The notes: generated by a model from the letters alone, not told the origin. DNA of 64,000 nucleotides from Trichobilharzia szidati (GCA_944472155.2 OX235273.1:84562793-84626792), one strand, 5' to 3'; shown: positions 60,201 through 61,129, numbered from the stretch's first letter. Translations and numbers: made by a program.

Positions 60201-61129
60201 CCCTATTAATTCGTTATAATAACTGATAATCTTAACACACCATATCCAGATTGGACTAGAAGATTAGTATTGGTGTAATGGGTGGCCACAGGTGATGAAG
60301 TAAAAATCTGGATCGCAGTAGGATTCAAACCAGTTGCCACTGTGCCCATTATATCAATAGTAGTCTAGTAATACAAGACTATCCCAGATAGTTTGTCCAT
60401 CAGTTAATAACTAACTGTTCTTTCTCTAACCCCGTCTGACTAGGAATGACAAATGGCACAGAGGGGTAAATAGTACCAGGATAAATGGACAATTATTCAT
60501 CAACTATTTACATGACGATTGGACATTATCTGTGATGACCGTAATGAAATGATTTTGTCAGAAATAAGGTTTCATGGCTCAGTCTGTATAAAGACAGGCC
60601 TGTAAACCCGTTGGCGTTGGTTCGAACCCCTGTAGCTGACCGGTGTATATCCTTTTTGTCTTTTTGTAGTACATTTTGTCATTTTTTACAAACTGTTAGT
60701 ACTTAATGCCTTTACTAACTGATGAAGCTGCAGCTTTTGTGATTTTAATTTCTATATATCTTTTTCTATAAAAGGGAAAAACTATAGAATAAAAAATGTT
60801 TTAATGTTTGTAATAATTAATTGCAATTGCTAGGAAATAGCTGAACATTATGCTACTGAATATAAAGTAATCGATACTTGAAAACTAACGTAAATTATCA
60901 GAATTTCAAAACTGCAATATGAAATGATAAGTAAGAATGTAAGTCAATAATCAAAAATGATTGAATCTTACCGATGAACCAGATGCTTGTAGCAGGTGCG
61001 CAATAGGCGCAGCACGCCAAACTGGTCTACCATAACTATGCCAGGAGGATGAAACGTAGTTTGGTGCAAACCGACGGATGCAGCTTGAAGGCTTAACCAC
61101 TTTGTGCATTTCAAGCCAAGATTCTTGAC
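193..61129 (-). CDS. MyTH4-FERM tail of an unconventional (class VII/XV-type) myosin, partial, 21 exons
   Basis: This is the span of one spliced minus-strand gene; the exons are listed separately. Tails of this kind bind cargo and microtubules or regulate the motor in filopodia and stereocilia-like protrusions; that role is family knowledge. Approximate residues of the assembled fragment: MyTH4-1 at 50-225, with an acidic insert near 133-178; FERM F1 at 250-330; a Ser/Arg-rich linker at 335-520; F2 at 522-605; F3 at 606-749; a Pro/Ser linker at 750-930; MyTH4-2 at 930-1075; then the GPRK-PP start of a second FERM. The key signature is LSEELYCQLTKQT in MyTH4-2. All 20 junctions keep phase. No motor, IQ or SH3 domain was seen. 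Two MyTH4 domains argue against myosin X and PLEKHH proteins. Class XV versus VII is undecided. Confidence 0.85.
455..715 (+). mobile_element. tRNA-headed SINE, family B
   Basis: The tRNA-like head (ttcaatggtctagtggat, then gggttcaatttc as a box-B-like motif) is followed by a body ending in cttgaagccatgtgttccac. The same body ends copies at 2.6, 26.9, 38.6, 49.1 and 55.5 kb. It lies in the intron between exons 20 and 21. Confidence 0.7.
1015..1280 (+). mobile_element. Hammerhead-like repeat (HHL), partial copy
   Basis: It carries the family's terminal sequence (ctgacatcggttagagaac and an inverted counterpart), a box-B-like ggttcgaacc and a hammerhead-like core at 1173-1226. Other copies are at 2.8, 7.2, 7.7 and 25.5 kb. 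Confidence 0.65.
1173..1226 (+). ncRNA. Hammerhead-like motif with C3 changed to A
   Basis: UGAAGA, a stem II of GUCC/GGAC, GAAA, a short stem III ACAG/CUGU and C17 are all in order. The base at core position 3 is A rather than C, which should disable cleavage. Stem I has one mismatch. Confidence 0.5.
1444..1478. repeat. (TA)n(GA)n microsatellite
   Basis: A run of alternating TA followed by five to six GA units, intronic. Confidence 0.85.
1666..1796 (-). CDS. Exon 20: MyTH4-2 C-terminal helices
   Basis: A 131-nt exon, donor gtatgt, entry phase 2, exit phase 1. ELTWLLWKLLSIFIPTTDLL and RPYLIKYIAFRNDI match the GW-x-LL-x-L ... PP-x-x-LL-PYL-x-x-F helices. Two acceptor AGs lie 6 nt apart (after ctag and after gacag) and both keep frame. 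The upstream one follows the better pyrimidine tract and was chosen. Confidence 0.83.
2223..2337. repeat. Perfect 23-bp inverted repeat bounding 115 bp
   Basis: The arms at 2223-2245 and 2315-2337 are exact reverse complements (taagattttattttgataaa..). The loop contains ctgatgacgtttcg. On the minus strand that reads cgaaacgtcatcag, the box also seen at the PLE ends in this window. It may be a PLE terminal remnant or a MITE-like relic. Confidence 0.7.
2580..2795 (-). mobile_element. tRNA-headed SINE, family B
   Basis: A reverse copy of the 455-715 family: gttcccagtggaacaaacgg and cttcaagctaaaggcttgaag at the left, and the tRNA-like head at the right. Confidence 0.7.
2810..3150 (+). mobile_element. 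Hammerhead-like repeat, near full length
   Basis: The layout matches the copy at 7.67-8.03 kb: a body starting gaagtcgtagccagtgg, a tRNA-like segment, then a hammerhead core and ccccagctttctatg. It is diverged throughout. Confidence 0.65.
3051..3100 (+). ncRNA. Hammerhead-like motif with perfect stem I
   Basis: Stem I is eight uninterrupted pairs (3051-3058 with 3093-3100). The core CUGAAGA is intact at 3059-3065, GAAA is at 3081-3084, stem III is ACAG/CUGU and C17 is at 3092. Stem II has decayed to one or two pairs, so activity is doubtful. Confidence 0.55.
3770..4253 (+). pseudogene. PLE-1 reverse transcriptase, N-terminal part
   Basis: The frame reads RFYGQPKIHKPTIPLRPVID, then VSYDINSLYTSIPI, then FTFKGSLYRQTNGVAVGSPV. 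These are PLE RT motifs: the PKIHK-x-x-PLRP block, the YDI-SLYTSIP block and the Q-x-x-G-x-x-x-GSP block. The 5' end of the ORF is missing, and the frame breaks at 4253 where the insertion starts. Confidence 0.82.
4254..4805 (+). mobile_element. 552-bp insertion in PLE-1 with 12-bp target duplication
   Basis: gaaaataacatc occurs at 4242-4253 and again at 4806-4817, and the PLE reading frame resumes at the second copy. The insert is not coding, is richer in GC than its surroundings at the left, and ends in a (TA)n run. The family was not recognised. Confidence 0.7.
4806..5275 (+). pseudogene. PLE-1 reverse transcriptase, C-terminal part
   Basis: GYLDDTFVVLKRD carries the catalytic YxDD. PFLDCLVKRRENGYFSISIF, RKKTHSNKYLDF and SSHPISAKVSVVSSLLRRAH are the standard PLE thumb-region blocks. 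A stop at the end of the 4701-5204 frame marks decay. Confidence 0.82.
5276..5845 (+). pseudogene. PLE-1 linker and GIY-YIG endonuclease, frameshifted
   Basis: LVHIKDQI, then CVYKIK, then KCLECDAIYTG form the GIY-YIG N-terminal strands, spread over two frames with in-frame stops near 5463 and 5492. The frame then continues as RRNEHHRASIRPPRN, AIGLHAIESGHKIDFDNI and KERLMSEALHIKWDPNCLN, the helix and C-terminal part of the nuclease. Confidence 0.78.
6250..7190. other. Intron sequence without recognised features
   Basis: AT-rich. The small ORFs here (6532-6977) show no family signature and overlap one another in different frames. Confidence 0.5.
7192..7475 (+). mobile_element. Hammerhead-like repeat, partial copy
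   Basis: It starts gaggacaaatactcgccga, has the tRNA-like segment with gagttcgaacccc, and ends in the terminal sequence tggttctctaaccaatgtc. It contains a core motif at 7355-7404. Confidence 0.7.
7355..7404 (+). ncRNA. Hammerhead-like motif with C3 changed to A
   Basis: GTACTG/CAGTAC is a six-pair stem I. The core reads AUGAAGA instead of CUGAAGA. Stem II is GUC(U)/GGAC, GAAA is present, stem III is ACAG/CCGU (one mismatch) and C17 is present. It is probably inactive because of position 3. Confidence 0.5.
7670..8035 (+). mobile_element. Hammerhead-like repeat, near full length
   Basis: It contains the body tagtgagaagtcgtgaccag, a tRNA-like segment (gggttcgaaccc), a hammerhead core and the terminal tggttctctaac-type sequence. 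A fragment of the same end lies just upstream at 7610-7670. Confidence 0.7.
7922..7967 (+). ncRNA. Hammerhead ribozyme candidate with complete core
   Basis: All invariant positions are present: CUGAAGA at 7928-7934, G12-A14 at 7950-7952, A15.1 at 7953, U16.1 at 7960 and C17 at 7961. Stem II is GUCC/GGGU with two wobble pairs. Stem III is ACA/UGU with a 2-nt loop. Stem I is five pairs with a mismatch at 1.1. Confidence 0.6.
8490..9760 (-). mobile_element. RTE-like non-LTR retrotransposon fragment
   Basis: The reverse-strand frames read LNFIDFEKAFDSVDREVIWK, VRTGVRQGCLLSPMIF and DFADDICRISHKLED (the FADD catalytic motif), then NVKSVLLYGTETW and WRWIGHTLREPPSD at the C-terminus. Several frameshifts and stops separate the pieces. 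The 3' end at about 8500 carries an (ATT)n tail and the ccctatg-ttcc terminal sequence. Confidence 0.82.
9925..10130 (+). mobile_element. tRNA-headed SINE, family A
   Basis: The head ggcgtcggtggttcaattgg, with boxes resembling Pol III A and B (ggggttcgatcccc), is followed by the tail atgctgaaaattccatac and an A-rich end. Three reverse copies occur at 41.2, 52.6 and 57.9 kb. Confidence 0.8.
10294..10376 (-). CDS. Exon 19: MyTH4-2 signature helix
   Basis: An 83-nt exon, acceptor ttacag, donor gtaagt, entry phase 0, exit phase 2. NERPWLSEELYCQLTKQTLK is a near-textbook MyTH4 signature (L-R-D-E-L-Y-C-Q-L-x-K-Q-T). It is the strongest single piece of evidence for the gene's identity. Confidence 0.88.
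10499..10559 (-). CDS. Exon 18: MyTH4-2
   Basis: A 61-nt exon, acceptor tcaaag, donor gtaagt, entry phase 2, exit phase 0. FTKEIPSTYPQYVIFKLIVQ continues into TL of the next exon, giving the IVQTL helix characteristic of MyTH4. Confidence 0.8.
10663..11351 (-). mobile_element. 689-bp retroposon with 12-bp target duplication
   Basis: ataaaagctaac lies at 10651-10662 and again at 11352-11363. The element begins with (CTGT)n at 10663-10686, best read as the 3' tail of a minus-strand insertion. It contains a triplicated 16-mer and ends near a Ser-codon-like ttcatcttc tract. A related 100-bp piece is at 32.06-32.18 kb. The overlapping ORFs have no signature. Confidence 0.7.
10745..10806. repeat. 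Three tandem copies of GACCGATAGCTGCTAC
   Basis: Near-identical 16-bp units separated by short CC or TACC spacers inside the 10663-11351 element. Confidence 0.85.
11365..12850. other. Intron sequence; possible decayed hammerhead-like repeat at 12230-12310
   Basis: Mostly unrecognised. At 12255-12300 the order tgcactctactgaaaagtc, aactaggaagaaatagc and caatgtgcc resembles a strongly decayed hammerhead-like repeat core. Confidence 0.4.
12860..13195. repeat. Repeat with inverted sub-segments
   Basis: 13018-13048 (cacttcaatctaaatagcaa.. caaccagtgctgc) is partly reverse-complementary to 13150-13192. The unit gtcggcgggcattccgctag is unlike surrounding intron. The family was not recognised. Confidence 0.4.
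13379..13409 (-). CDS. Exon 17: 31-nt micro-exon of MyTH4-2
   Basis: Acceptor taacag and donor gtaaga. It enters in phase 1, leaves in phase 2 and encodes FCNQFYGYL. It occupies the ILRYMGD position of the domain. Without exons 16 and 17 the MyTH4 would lack about 20 residues between PLLPF and the LSEELYCQ helix. Confidence 0.55.
13880..14010 (-). mobile_element. Sm-alpha-type SINE relic
   Basis: On the minus strand it reads cactgggaaatgcaggtaca, then a hammerhead region, then tggacaccactggtagtcac. This is the known schistosome Sm-alpha layout. Confidence 0.75.
13908..13952 (-). ncRNA. Sm-alpha hammerhead, mutated core
   Basis: Stem II GUCC/GGAC with a UAAAUA loop, GAAA, stem III AUGC/GCAU and C17 are intact. 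The core reads AUAACGA where CUGACGA is expected, so C3 and G5 are lost. It should be inactive. Confidence 0.7.
14416..14447 (-). CDS. Exon 16: 32-nt micro-exon of MyTH4-2
   Basis: Acceptor ggaaag and donor gtcaga, the weakest splice pair in the gene. It enters in phase 2, leaves in phase 1 and encodes KMIVECFKIS. This supplies the A/V-x-x-C/I-FK helix that MyTH4 needs between exon 15 and exon 18. The phase match to both neighbours is exact. Confidence 0.55.
14935..15112 (-). mobile_element. tRNA-headed SINE, family C (diverged)
   Basis: gatggttggagatagtcggt and ggaagcctta..aggtttcatgc match the 27.9, 28.2 and 61.2 kb copies. The right end has a box-B-like gagattcaaacc. Confidence 0.65.
15120..16090. 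other. Intron sequence without recognised features
   Basis: AT-rich; includes (ATT)n-like runs at 15676-15715. There is no coding or repeat signature that I can support. Confidence 0.5.
16107..16255. mobile_element. 149-bp palindromic retroposon with 14-bp target duplication
   Basis: Arms at 16107-16151 and 16177-16221 are reverse complements with one mismatch. They are the terminal sequence of the hammerhead-like repeat family (tatcagttagagaaccattg). aatttctaaatttc at 16093-16106 and 16256-16269 flanks it. It looks like an internally deleted copy that inserted as a hairpin. Confidence 0.75.
16276..16440 (+). CDS. 54-residue ORF with single hydrophobic segment
   Basis: An ATG-to-TAA frame. 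A basic N-terminal stub (EFKKKKTGNRFRSMKM) is followed by a hydrophobic stretch of about 16 residues (WLTLLLLTLSTVLLST), then Tyr-rich YYYQTSYCPY. This is the look of a type II signal anchor. The last codons (cag|gtaac) could also be a splice donor, making this a first exon. No downstream exon was recognised, and chance is a fair alternative. Confidence 0.25.
   Translation: MCNLDAAIEFKKKKTGNRFRSMKMWLTLLLLTLSTVLLSTYYYQTSYCPYVTVR
16741..17800. other. Intron sequence without recognised features
   Basis: A 42-codon ORF at 16768-16896 (starts MASTKYLTGGEEKS) is hydrophilic and matches nothing I recognise. The rest is AT-rich intron. Confidence 0.45.
17817..18357 (-). CDS. Exon 15: Pro/Ser-rich linker and start of MyTH4-2
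   Basis: The largest exon (541 nt), acceptor catag, donor gtaatt, entry phase 1, exit phase 2. It is mostly Ser/Thr/Pro-rich disordered sequence. Residues 823-832 (RKPPVIPRRR) satisfy both orientations of the minimal SH3-ligand pattern. The end, LSEHPLLPFAHQNFLN, fits the P-L-L start of MyTH4. An ATG inside the exon is not a start, because the frame is open to the acceptor. Confidence 0.82.
19112..19923 (-). mobile_element. Penelope-like element PLE-2, internally deleted, with inverted arms
   Basis: Arms of about 165 bp (19112-19275 and 19757-19923) are nearly perfect reverse complements. The minus-strand interior encodes ITRHLFDTGHEVEIEK and SSILLKFAEAISIK, the C-terminal part of a PLE GIY-YIG nuclease. 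The RT is absent. Confidence 0.75.
19600..19740 (-). pseudogene. PLE-2 GIY-YIG nuclease C-terminal remnant
   Basis: H-L-x-x-TGH-x-V followed by F-x-I-I and a Leu/Ala helix (LLKFAEAISIK) is the conserved end of PLE endonucleases. No upstream catalytic part is present. Confidence 0.7.
19930..21210. other. Intron sequence without recognised features
   Basis: AT-rich; the small ORF at 20548-20760 is hydrophobic low-complexity sequence and looks incidental. Confidence 0.5.
21218..21433 (+). CDS. 71-residue ORF with single hydrophobic segment
   Basis: A frame from ATG to TAA with a candidate membrane segment (TTISALIFFSTLGLIISLYY) after a short basic turn (LRKT). It has no family signature, and codon use is like the surrounding intron. 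It is a weak candidate; chance in AT-rich DNA is more likely. Confidence 0.15.
   Translation: MFSQTWLQLIITNFITNVHCPHFQWNFPAYTLRKTTISALIFFSTLGLIISLYYTMDIILTNKDGNKMHGL
22010..23790 (+). mobile_element. RTE-like non-LTR element, 5' (endonuclease) part, decayed
   Basis: Frame pieces TSNVRIMFDVGEADQIVE (22203-22256) and EGVAIMMSPTALKAT (22376-22420) resemble the N-terminal part of an apurinic-type endonuclease ORF. Further pieces (KDEVRQDIFAAV near 23130) fit the linker to RT. Many stops occur, and the RT itself is not present. Confidence 0.6.
23800..25530. other. Intron sequence without recognised features
   Basis: AT-rich, with no repeat family shared with the rest of the window that I could see. 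Confidence 0.5.
25538..25790 (-). mobile_element. Hammerhead-like repeat with both inverted ends
   Basis: Arms at 25563-25614 and 25735-25786 (gttacaggatttcatcatga.. ) are reverse complements. Between them lie a hammerhead-like core (25624-25672) and a box-B-like gagttcgaaccc. This copy defines the family's ends. Confidence 0.75.
25624..25672 (-). ncRNA. Hammerhead-like motif with C3 changed to A
   Basis: Minus-strand AUGAAGA, stem II GUCC/GGAC with a CAAACUA loop, GAAA, stem III ACAG/CUGU and C17. It has the same position-3 change as the 1.2 and 7.4 kb copies. Confidence 0.5.
25873..25921 (-). CDS. Exon 14: short linker exon
   Basis: A 49-nt exon, acceptor gttag, donor gtaagt, entry phase 0, exit phase 1. 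It encodes MKRCQEASKHQHLRSG, which has no recognisable fold. Support comes from splice sites and from phase agreement with exon 13 and the 2-nt entry of exon 15. Confidence 0.65.
26935..27165 (+). mobile_element. tRNA-headed SINE, family B
   Basis: The tRNA-like head (gcgtcgatgattcagcggtag, box-B-like ggttcgaagacc) is followed by accttgcttagccggtagca and a body ending in ccacttcgaatgcg. Confidence 0.7.
27291..27344 (-). CDS. Exon 13: last helix of FERM F3
   Basis: A 54-nt exon, phase 0 to 0, acceptor atacag, donor gtaatt. AEKIRGLIDLFLREYQEE continues FYTDM of exon 12 as the amphipathic C-terminal FERM helix (family pattern A-x-x-I-x-x-LI-x-x-Y). Confidence 0.8.
27838..28135 (-). mobile_element. 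tRNA-headed SINE, family C, left half of an inverted pair
   Basis: The reverse-strand head reads agctcagtggtaacgtctct, and the tail ttggaggcaattggcacgaa lies at the left. It pairs with the copy at 28190-28402. Confidence 0.75.
28190..28402 (+). mobile_element. tRNA-headed SINE, family C, right half of an inverted pair
   Basis: The head is ggctcagtggtaacgtctct, with a box-B-like gcttgaatctc, and the tail reads gcttcgtgccgattgcctcc. It is in opposite orientation to the copy 60 bp upstream. Confidence 0.75.
28410..29930. other. Intron sequence without recognised features
   Basis: The longest minus-strand ORF (28395-28712) shows no domain signature and no clear splice sites. It is treated as incidental. 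Confidence 0.45.
29940..30800 (+). mobile_element. Second LINE family, C-terminal and 3' part
   Basis: An open frame over about 200 codons (29995-30621) reads ARVAYINLSHLWHRRDVSL, VRAVLLYACETWPLRSGD, FDHRCLRRIACVRWHHRLSN and QLRWLGHVLRMSSQRLP. This is the typical tail after the RT domain of many non-LTR elements. It ends in an (AAAT)n tail at 30788. It is notably less decayed than other elements here. The clade is not resolved. Confidence 0.78.
30955..32054 (+). mobile_element. RTE-like non-LTR fragment, decayed
   Basis: It starts agaagatgcactcaatgcag and aagctggacttaggaaag, the same as the 55.7 kb copy. It passes through RT relics (NFIDFERTFDRL-like) and the FADDLCLISHKL-type segment near 31440, then the (CAA)n region and C-terminal pieces to about 32054. 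It resumes at 33012-33085 after a nested insertion. Confidence 0.72.
32055..33010 (-). mobile_element. Second LINE family inserted into RTE-like element
   Basis: The minus-strand frame 32441-32911 reads VDHFTYLGSCISTNGLIG, IQKARAAFANLHRLWHRRD, AVRSVLLYGSETWPIRVED and LRRLRWLGDVLRMPNHRLP. A further piece (SLPGWGPRDSKNQWLETID) lies at 32234-32428. A (GCT)n tract at 32059 is its likely 3' tail, next to a segment shared with the 10.66-11.35 kb element. Confidence 0.72.
33495..33830 (-). CDS. Exon 12: FERM F3 (PH-like lobe)
   Basis: A 336-nt exon, phase 0 to 0, acceptor tttcag, donor gtaagt. It contains QWLVVSHHGIRLVLQNKD, a strand-turn-strand typical of F3 ('the hydrophobic-x-G-hydrophobic' motif), then a polar insert, then VSSVTLNLLSLTHTKG and EFYTDM at the start of the final helix. 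Confidence 0.85.
34264..34599 (+). mobile_element. Solo LTR, 336 bp
   Basis: It begins TGTGATGAG and ends GTTACA, the TG..CA ends of LTRs, and is flanked by ATAC on both sides (34260-34263 and 34600-34603). An aataaa signal lies near the 3' end. A closely similar 338-bp copy is at 53435-53772. The size suits the short LTRs of schistosome Gypsy-type elements. Confidence 0.7.
34615..34900 (+). mobile_element. Hammerhead-like repeat, 5' part without core
   Basis: The terminal sequence (tatcagttagagaaccattg) is followed by the body gaagtcgtgaccagtgaggt and a tRNA-like segment ending gagtcctgggtt. The hammerhead region is missing. Confidence 0.65.
34910..36480. other. Intron sequence without recognised features
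   Basis: AT-rich. The ORF at 36013-36225 has no signature. Confidence 0.5.
36485..37605 (-). mobile_element. RTE-like non-LTR 3' part, reverse orientation
   Basis: Minus-strand pieces ASFTYLGNIVSITGGTDEDV, RIGKARHAFINLKPVWKSS and KRKWRWTGYTLRRPPSDI fit the post-RT region. The 3' terminus at about 36485 carries (ATT)n. Frames are interrupted. Confidence 0.78.
37606..38065 (+). mobile_element. RTE-like non-LTR 3' end, forward orientation
   Basis: agtagaacaaccattgttttgtgcc and ggagatagattggccatact encode the last part of the same ORF. It ends ctatgttcctctaggaac. It abuts the reverse copy to its left. Confidence 0.75.
38590..38830 (+). mobile_element. tRNA-headed SINE, family B
   Basis: The head is ggtgcgtcggtgttgcgcaa, with a box-B-like gagttcaatcccc. 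The tail gaagccctatgttccact is identical to the 3' end of the RTE-like LINE. Confidence 0.78.
38848..38969 (-). CDS. Exon 11: FERM F2/F3
   Basis: A 122-nt exon, acceptor atttag, donor gtaaaa, entry phase 1, exit phase 0. LPIYFGRFYPVQ matches the W-P-x-(L/F)-F-x-x-(F/H)-(F/Y) strand that opens the PH-like F3 lobe of myosin FERM domains. Confidence 0.82.
38980..40690. other. Intron sequence without recognised features
   Basis: AT-rich intron between exons 10 and 11. No repeats shared with the rest of the window were seen. Confidence 0.5.
40697..40832 (-). CDS. Exon 10: FERM F2
   Basis: A 136-nt exon, acceptor acttag, donor gtaagt, entry phase 0, exit phase 1. FITPSERIRTT followed by LILNLIFHQIIADIKEE continues RKE from exon 9, reproducing the RKE-x-F-x-P ... 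N-LI-x-x-Q pattern of F2. It is helical and acidic downstream (KDRMELLSVI). Confidence 0.85.
41200..41375 (-). mobile_element. tRNA-headed SINE, family A
   Basis: A reverse copy of the 9925-10130 family: tatggaattttcagcatgcg at the left, ggggatcgaac and the head at the right. Confidence 0.8.
41555..42400 (-). mobile_element. PLE-1 family copy, 3' half, reverse
   Basis: 41560-41650 repeats the PLE-1 end (actgacgtttcgctatttaa). 41840-42360 is the reverse complement of the endonuclease part at 5320-5810, sharing for example tatgaagtgcttctgata with its complement. Confidence 0.75.
42615..43445 (+). mobile_element. Penelope-like element PLE-3, endonuclease end
   Basis: The frame 42632-42877 reads ENGCPLRFSNRYGS, NDVFIKLPYSEELNSRILRQ and RLNSVIHRIYYAA. 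Pieces MYQFT, CGQTCIGRSNRTLPVRLGEP and SSIAKHLIDMDHKI follow. That is the RT-to-nuclease linker plus a GIY-YIG domain in which the Y-I-G is C-I-G. Stops near 42925 and 43005 break it. The 3' end has gtccgaaacgtattgtgc. Confidence 0.75.
43680..43850 (-). mobile_element. Sm-alpha-type SINE, strongly decayed
   Basis: On the minus strand ggttcgagtctcaatatg (box-B-like) and tactgggaaaaacaggtaa precede a decayed hammerhead region. GAUGACCAGUCUC is recognisable as a relic of the core and stem II, then cgcatcctggatttcactgc. Confidence 0.6.
43911..44110. mobile_element. 200-bp element with 30-bp terminal inverted repeats
   Basis: 43911-43940 and 44081-44110 are reverse complements at 28 of 30 positions. 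The inside contains cctgacgacgaagtcgaaat, a hammerhead-core-like string. There is no coding capacity. It may be a MITE or a PLE end remnant. Confidence 0.6.
44120..45225. other. Intron sequence without recognised features
   Basis: AT-rich intron between exons 9 and 10, with short AT microsatellites (44641-44650). Confidence 0.5.
45234..45638 (-). CDS. Exon 9: Ser/Arg-rich linker and start of FERM F2
   Basis: A 405-nt exon, phase 0 to 0, acceptor ttgtag, donor gtaaat. Most of it is low complexity and basic (HSSMRRRSIDKDKNFSQF), with several Arg/Ser-rich clusters that look like kinase sites. The last residues, AWTIQIRKE, fit the W-x-hydrophobic-x-x-RKE strand that opens FERM F2 in MyTH4-FERM myosins. 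The linker therefore interrupts the FERM domain between F1 and F2. Confidence 0.83.
45645..46890. other. Intron sequence without recognised features
   Basis: AT-rich intron between exons 8 and 9. No shared repeat was seen. Confidence 0.5.
46895..47000 (-). CDS. Exon 8: linker inside FERM
   Basis: A 106-nt exon, acceptor tttcag, donor gtaagg, entry phase 2, exit phase 0. It is basic and polar (ENSPPRVKKHTNQNYRK) with no fold signature. It was assigned by splice sites and phase agreement with exons 7 and 9. Confidence 0.75.
47540..47790 (+). mobile_element. PLE-type terminal fragment with hammerhead-like motif
   Basis: It contains ccctgaagaagttcgg and ccgaacgaaacgttggaatt, the arrangement seen at PLE termini in many animals. 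The overlapping short ORF (47574-47762) has no signature and is probably incidental. Confidence 0.55.
47590..47637 (+). ncRNA. Hammerhead-like motif, PLE type
   Basis: CUGAAGA is at 47596-47602, one extra A at 47603, a perfect six-pair stem II GUUCGG/CCGAAC (47604-47609 with 47619-47624), GAA at 47625-47627, a minimal ACGU stem III, and U at the cleavage position. Stem I is only about four pairs (UUCC/GGAA). Confidence 0.5.
48646..48867 (-). CDS. Exon 7: FERM F1 end and start of linker
   Basis: A 222-nt exon, acceptor ttacag, donor gtattt, entry and exit phase 2. GWTISLNYASKVL and YFYVLDIFSQQELPKEW resemble the G-W-x-hydrophobic and D-Y-V-x-D-L-hydrophobic strands that end F1 in myosin FERM domains. 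The last 35 or so residues are polar and begin the long linker. Confidence 0.83.
49125..49350 (-). mobile_element. tRNA-headed SINE, family B
   Basis: A reverse copy: ttcccagtggaacatagggc and cttcaagctagaggc at the left, and gaccatgtgcatggtcgacg with the tRNA-like head at the right. Confidence 0.78.
49360..51130. other. Intron sequence without recognised features
   Basis: AT-rich intron between exons 6 and 7. No repeat family was identified. Confidence 0.5.
51138..51210 (-). CDS. Exon 6: FERM F1
   Basis: A 73-nt exon, acceptor ttacag, donor gtgagc, entry phase 1, exit phase 2. It encodes ILSIFHLNSFTRAETVAGMA, followed by LAY. The alternation and the TRAETVAGMAL helix fit beta-2 and helix-1 of a ubiquitin-like F1 lobe. 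Confidence 0.83.
51475..52360 (+). mobile_element. RTE-like non-LTR fragment, best-preserved C-terminal region
   Basis: It reads LEDLDFADDLCPMSHKIEDL (the FADD motif) in one frame. In the next frame it reads GLQVNIDKTEVMKI, a run of Gln from (CAA)n, SFNYLGSIVSITGGTDEDF, RIGKARNTFINLKPIWKSS and RRKWRWIGHSVRRPLGDI. One frameshift lies near the FADD block. It ends ctatgttccactacg then (AAT)n. Confidence 0.82.
52585..52772 (-). mobile_element. tRNA-headed SINE, family A
   Basis: tatggaattttcagcatgga at the left, ggggatcgaaccccgg and accactgtgccaccgacg at the right. It is almost the reverse complement of the 9925 copy. Confidence 0.82.
52968..53125 (-). CDS. Exon 5: end of MyTH4-1 and start of FERM F1
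   Basis: A 158-nt exon, acceptor ttatag, donor gtaagt, entry phase 2, exit phase 1. IREHAPPR closes the MyTH4 helical bundle. LYPPSLLEW is the Pro-Pro-Ser linker typical of the MyTH4-to-FERM hinge. MGIKLTFPDG starts the ubiquitin-like F1 lobe. Confidence 0.85.
53435..53772 (+). mobile_element. Solo LTR, 338 bp
   Basis: It runs TGTGGTGAG to GGTACA and aligns along its length with 34264-34599, including cagactttgcgt and tctgttgcctgtcccttgtc. No internal retroviral-type gene lies beside either copy. Confidence 0.7.
53963..54264 (-). CDS. Exon 4: MyTH4-1 core with acidic insert
   Basis: A 302-nt exon with acceptor attcag and donor gtatga; it enters in phase 0 and leaves two bases of an Arg codon. 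LQKEYLIQLLSMT matches the LRDELYCQL-x-KQT helix of MyTH4. QRRAYRRLWMHIAGML matches the following RGW-x-LL-x-LC helix. Between them sits an extra segment of about 45 residues rich in Asp/Glu, Ser and Pro that ordinary MyTH4 domains do not need; it is probably a disordered surface loop. Confidence 0.85.
54690..55015 (+). mobile_element. Hammerhead-like repeat, decayed
   Basis: The order of cgaaaagtcatgtccagtgg, a tRNA-like segment with gagttcgatcc, and aaaagaaacagctgtctagt matches the family. The core bases before stem II are lost. Confidence 0.55.
55420..55700 (+). mobile_element. Hammerhead-like repeat fragment followed by SINE family B
   Basis: 55425-55475 is a diverged terminal piece of the hammerhead-like repeat. 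From 55487 the tRNA-like head (gcctcggtggcacagcggtt, gaggttcgatgccc) and the body ending gaagccctgtgttccactg form a family B SINE that runs straight into an RTE-like fragment. Confidence 0.7.
55701..57005 (+). mobile_element. RTE-like non-LTR fragment, decayed
   Basis: It runs from agatgcactcaatgcagaat through RT relics (NFINFEKA-like near 55848, LLQHYGVPQVFINLIQQLYD near 55910) and C-terminal pieces to ctatgttcccctcggaac. It has multiple stops. Antisense ORFs at 56631-57008 are shadows. Confidence 0.75.
57328..57402 (-). CDS. Exon 3: MyTH4-1
   Basis: A 75-nt exon, phase 0 to 0, acceptor cgcag and donor gtaagt. It encodes ILRLLFLPDMSLYEQF and VGSYLYQL. ILR-hydrophobic-x-x-x-P-D corresponds to the ILRYMGD-type segment of MyTH4. 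It joins in phase to exons 2 and 4. Confidence 0.82.
57905..58090 (-). mobile_element. tRNA-headed SINE, family A
   Basis: It contains tatggaattttcagcatgtg and gggatcgaacaccagaccat; same family and orientation as the copies at 41.2 and 52.6 kb. Confidence 0.8.
58258..59011. mobile_element. Segment bounded by 21-23-bp inverted repeats, containing telomere-like tract
   Basis: aagttcaacaatagcgtccca at 58258-58278 is matched by its reverse complement (one extra base) at 58989-59011. There is no coding capacity inside. The degenerate TTAGGG tract lies at its left-centre. Confidence 0.55.
58434..58628 (+). repeat. Interstitial telomere-like (TTAGGG)n, degenerate
   Basis: About 195 bp of TTAGGG units and one- or two-base variants (TTAGGA, TAAGGG, TTGGGG, TCAGGG). 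Overlapping Asn-Pro-rich ORFs on the minus strand are translation artefacts of the repeat. TTAGGG is the schistosome telomere unit (known). Confidence 0.85.
59259..59357 (-). CDS. Exon 2: MyTH4-1
   Basis: A 99-nt exon (33 codons, phase 0 on both sides) with acceptor caacag and donor gtaatt. It encodes RPIFLTRPNEKLTAACVAAS. The ending KLTAACVAASKL joins directly onto ILRLL of the next exon, giving the helix that in MyTH4 domains reads roughly L-x-x-x-A-x-x-x-F-x-x-I-L-R. A plus-strand ORF over the same bases is its shadow. Confidence 0.8.
59655..59820 (+). pseudogene. PLE-3 family fragment (RT-nuclease linker)
   Basis: SKRNVFIKPPFNSVEVRLQN and AQTHAAMQ resemble NDVFIKLPY..RLNSVIHRIYYAA of the 42.6 kb copy. 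No nuclease follows. Confidence 0.55.
59825..60550. other. Intron sequence without recognised features
   Basis: AT-rich, between exons 1 and 2. No signature. Confidence 0.5.
60555..60650 (+). mobile_element. tRNA-like SINE head, solitary
   Basis: aaggtttcatggctcagtct followed by ggttcgaacccctgtagctg gives A- and B-box-like motifs at SINE spacing. There is no matched acceptor stem, so it is not called a tRNA gene. Confidence 0.45.
60972..61129 (-). CDS. Exon 1 of window: start of first MyTH4
   Basis: Acceptor ag and donor gtaaga bound a 158-nt frame that begins with the last two bases of a split codon and ends in phase 0. It encodes a Trp-rich stretch (ESWLEMHKVV, then GRPVWRAAPIAHLLQAS). 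The PI-x-x-LL pattern fits the start of MyTH4. The preceding exon must end one base into a codon. No convincing candidate was found between 61130 and 64000, so the 5' part probably lies off the right edge. Confidence 0.8.
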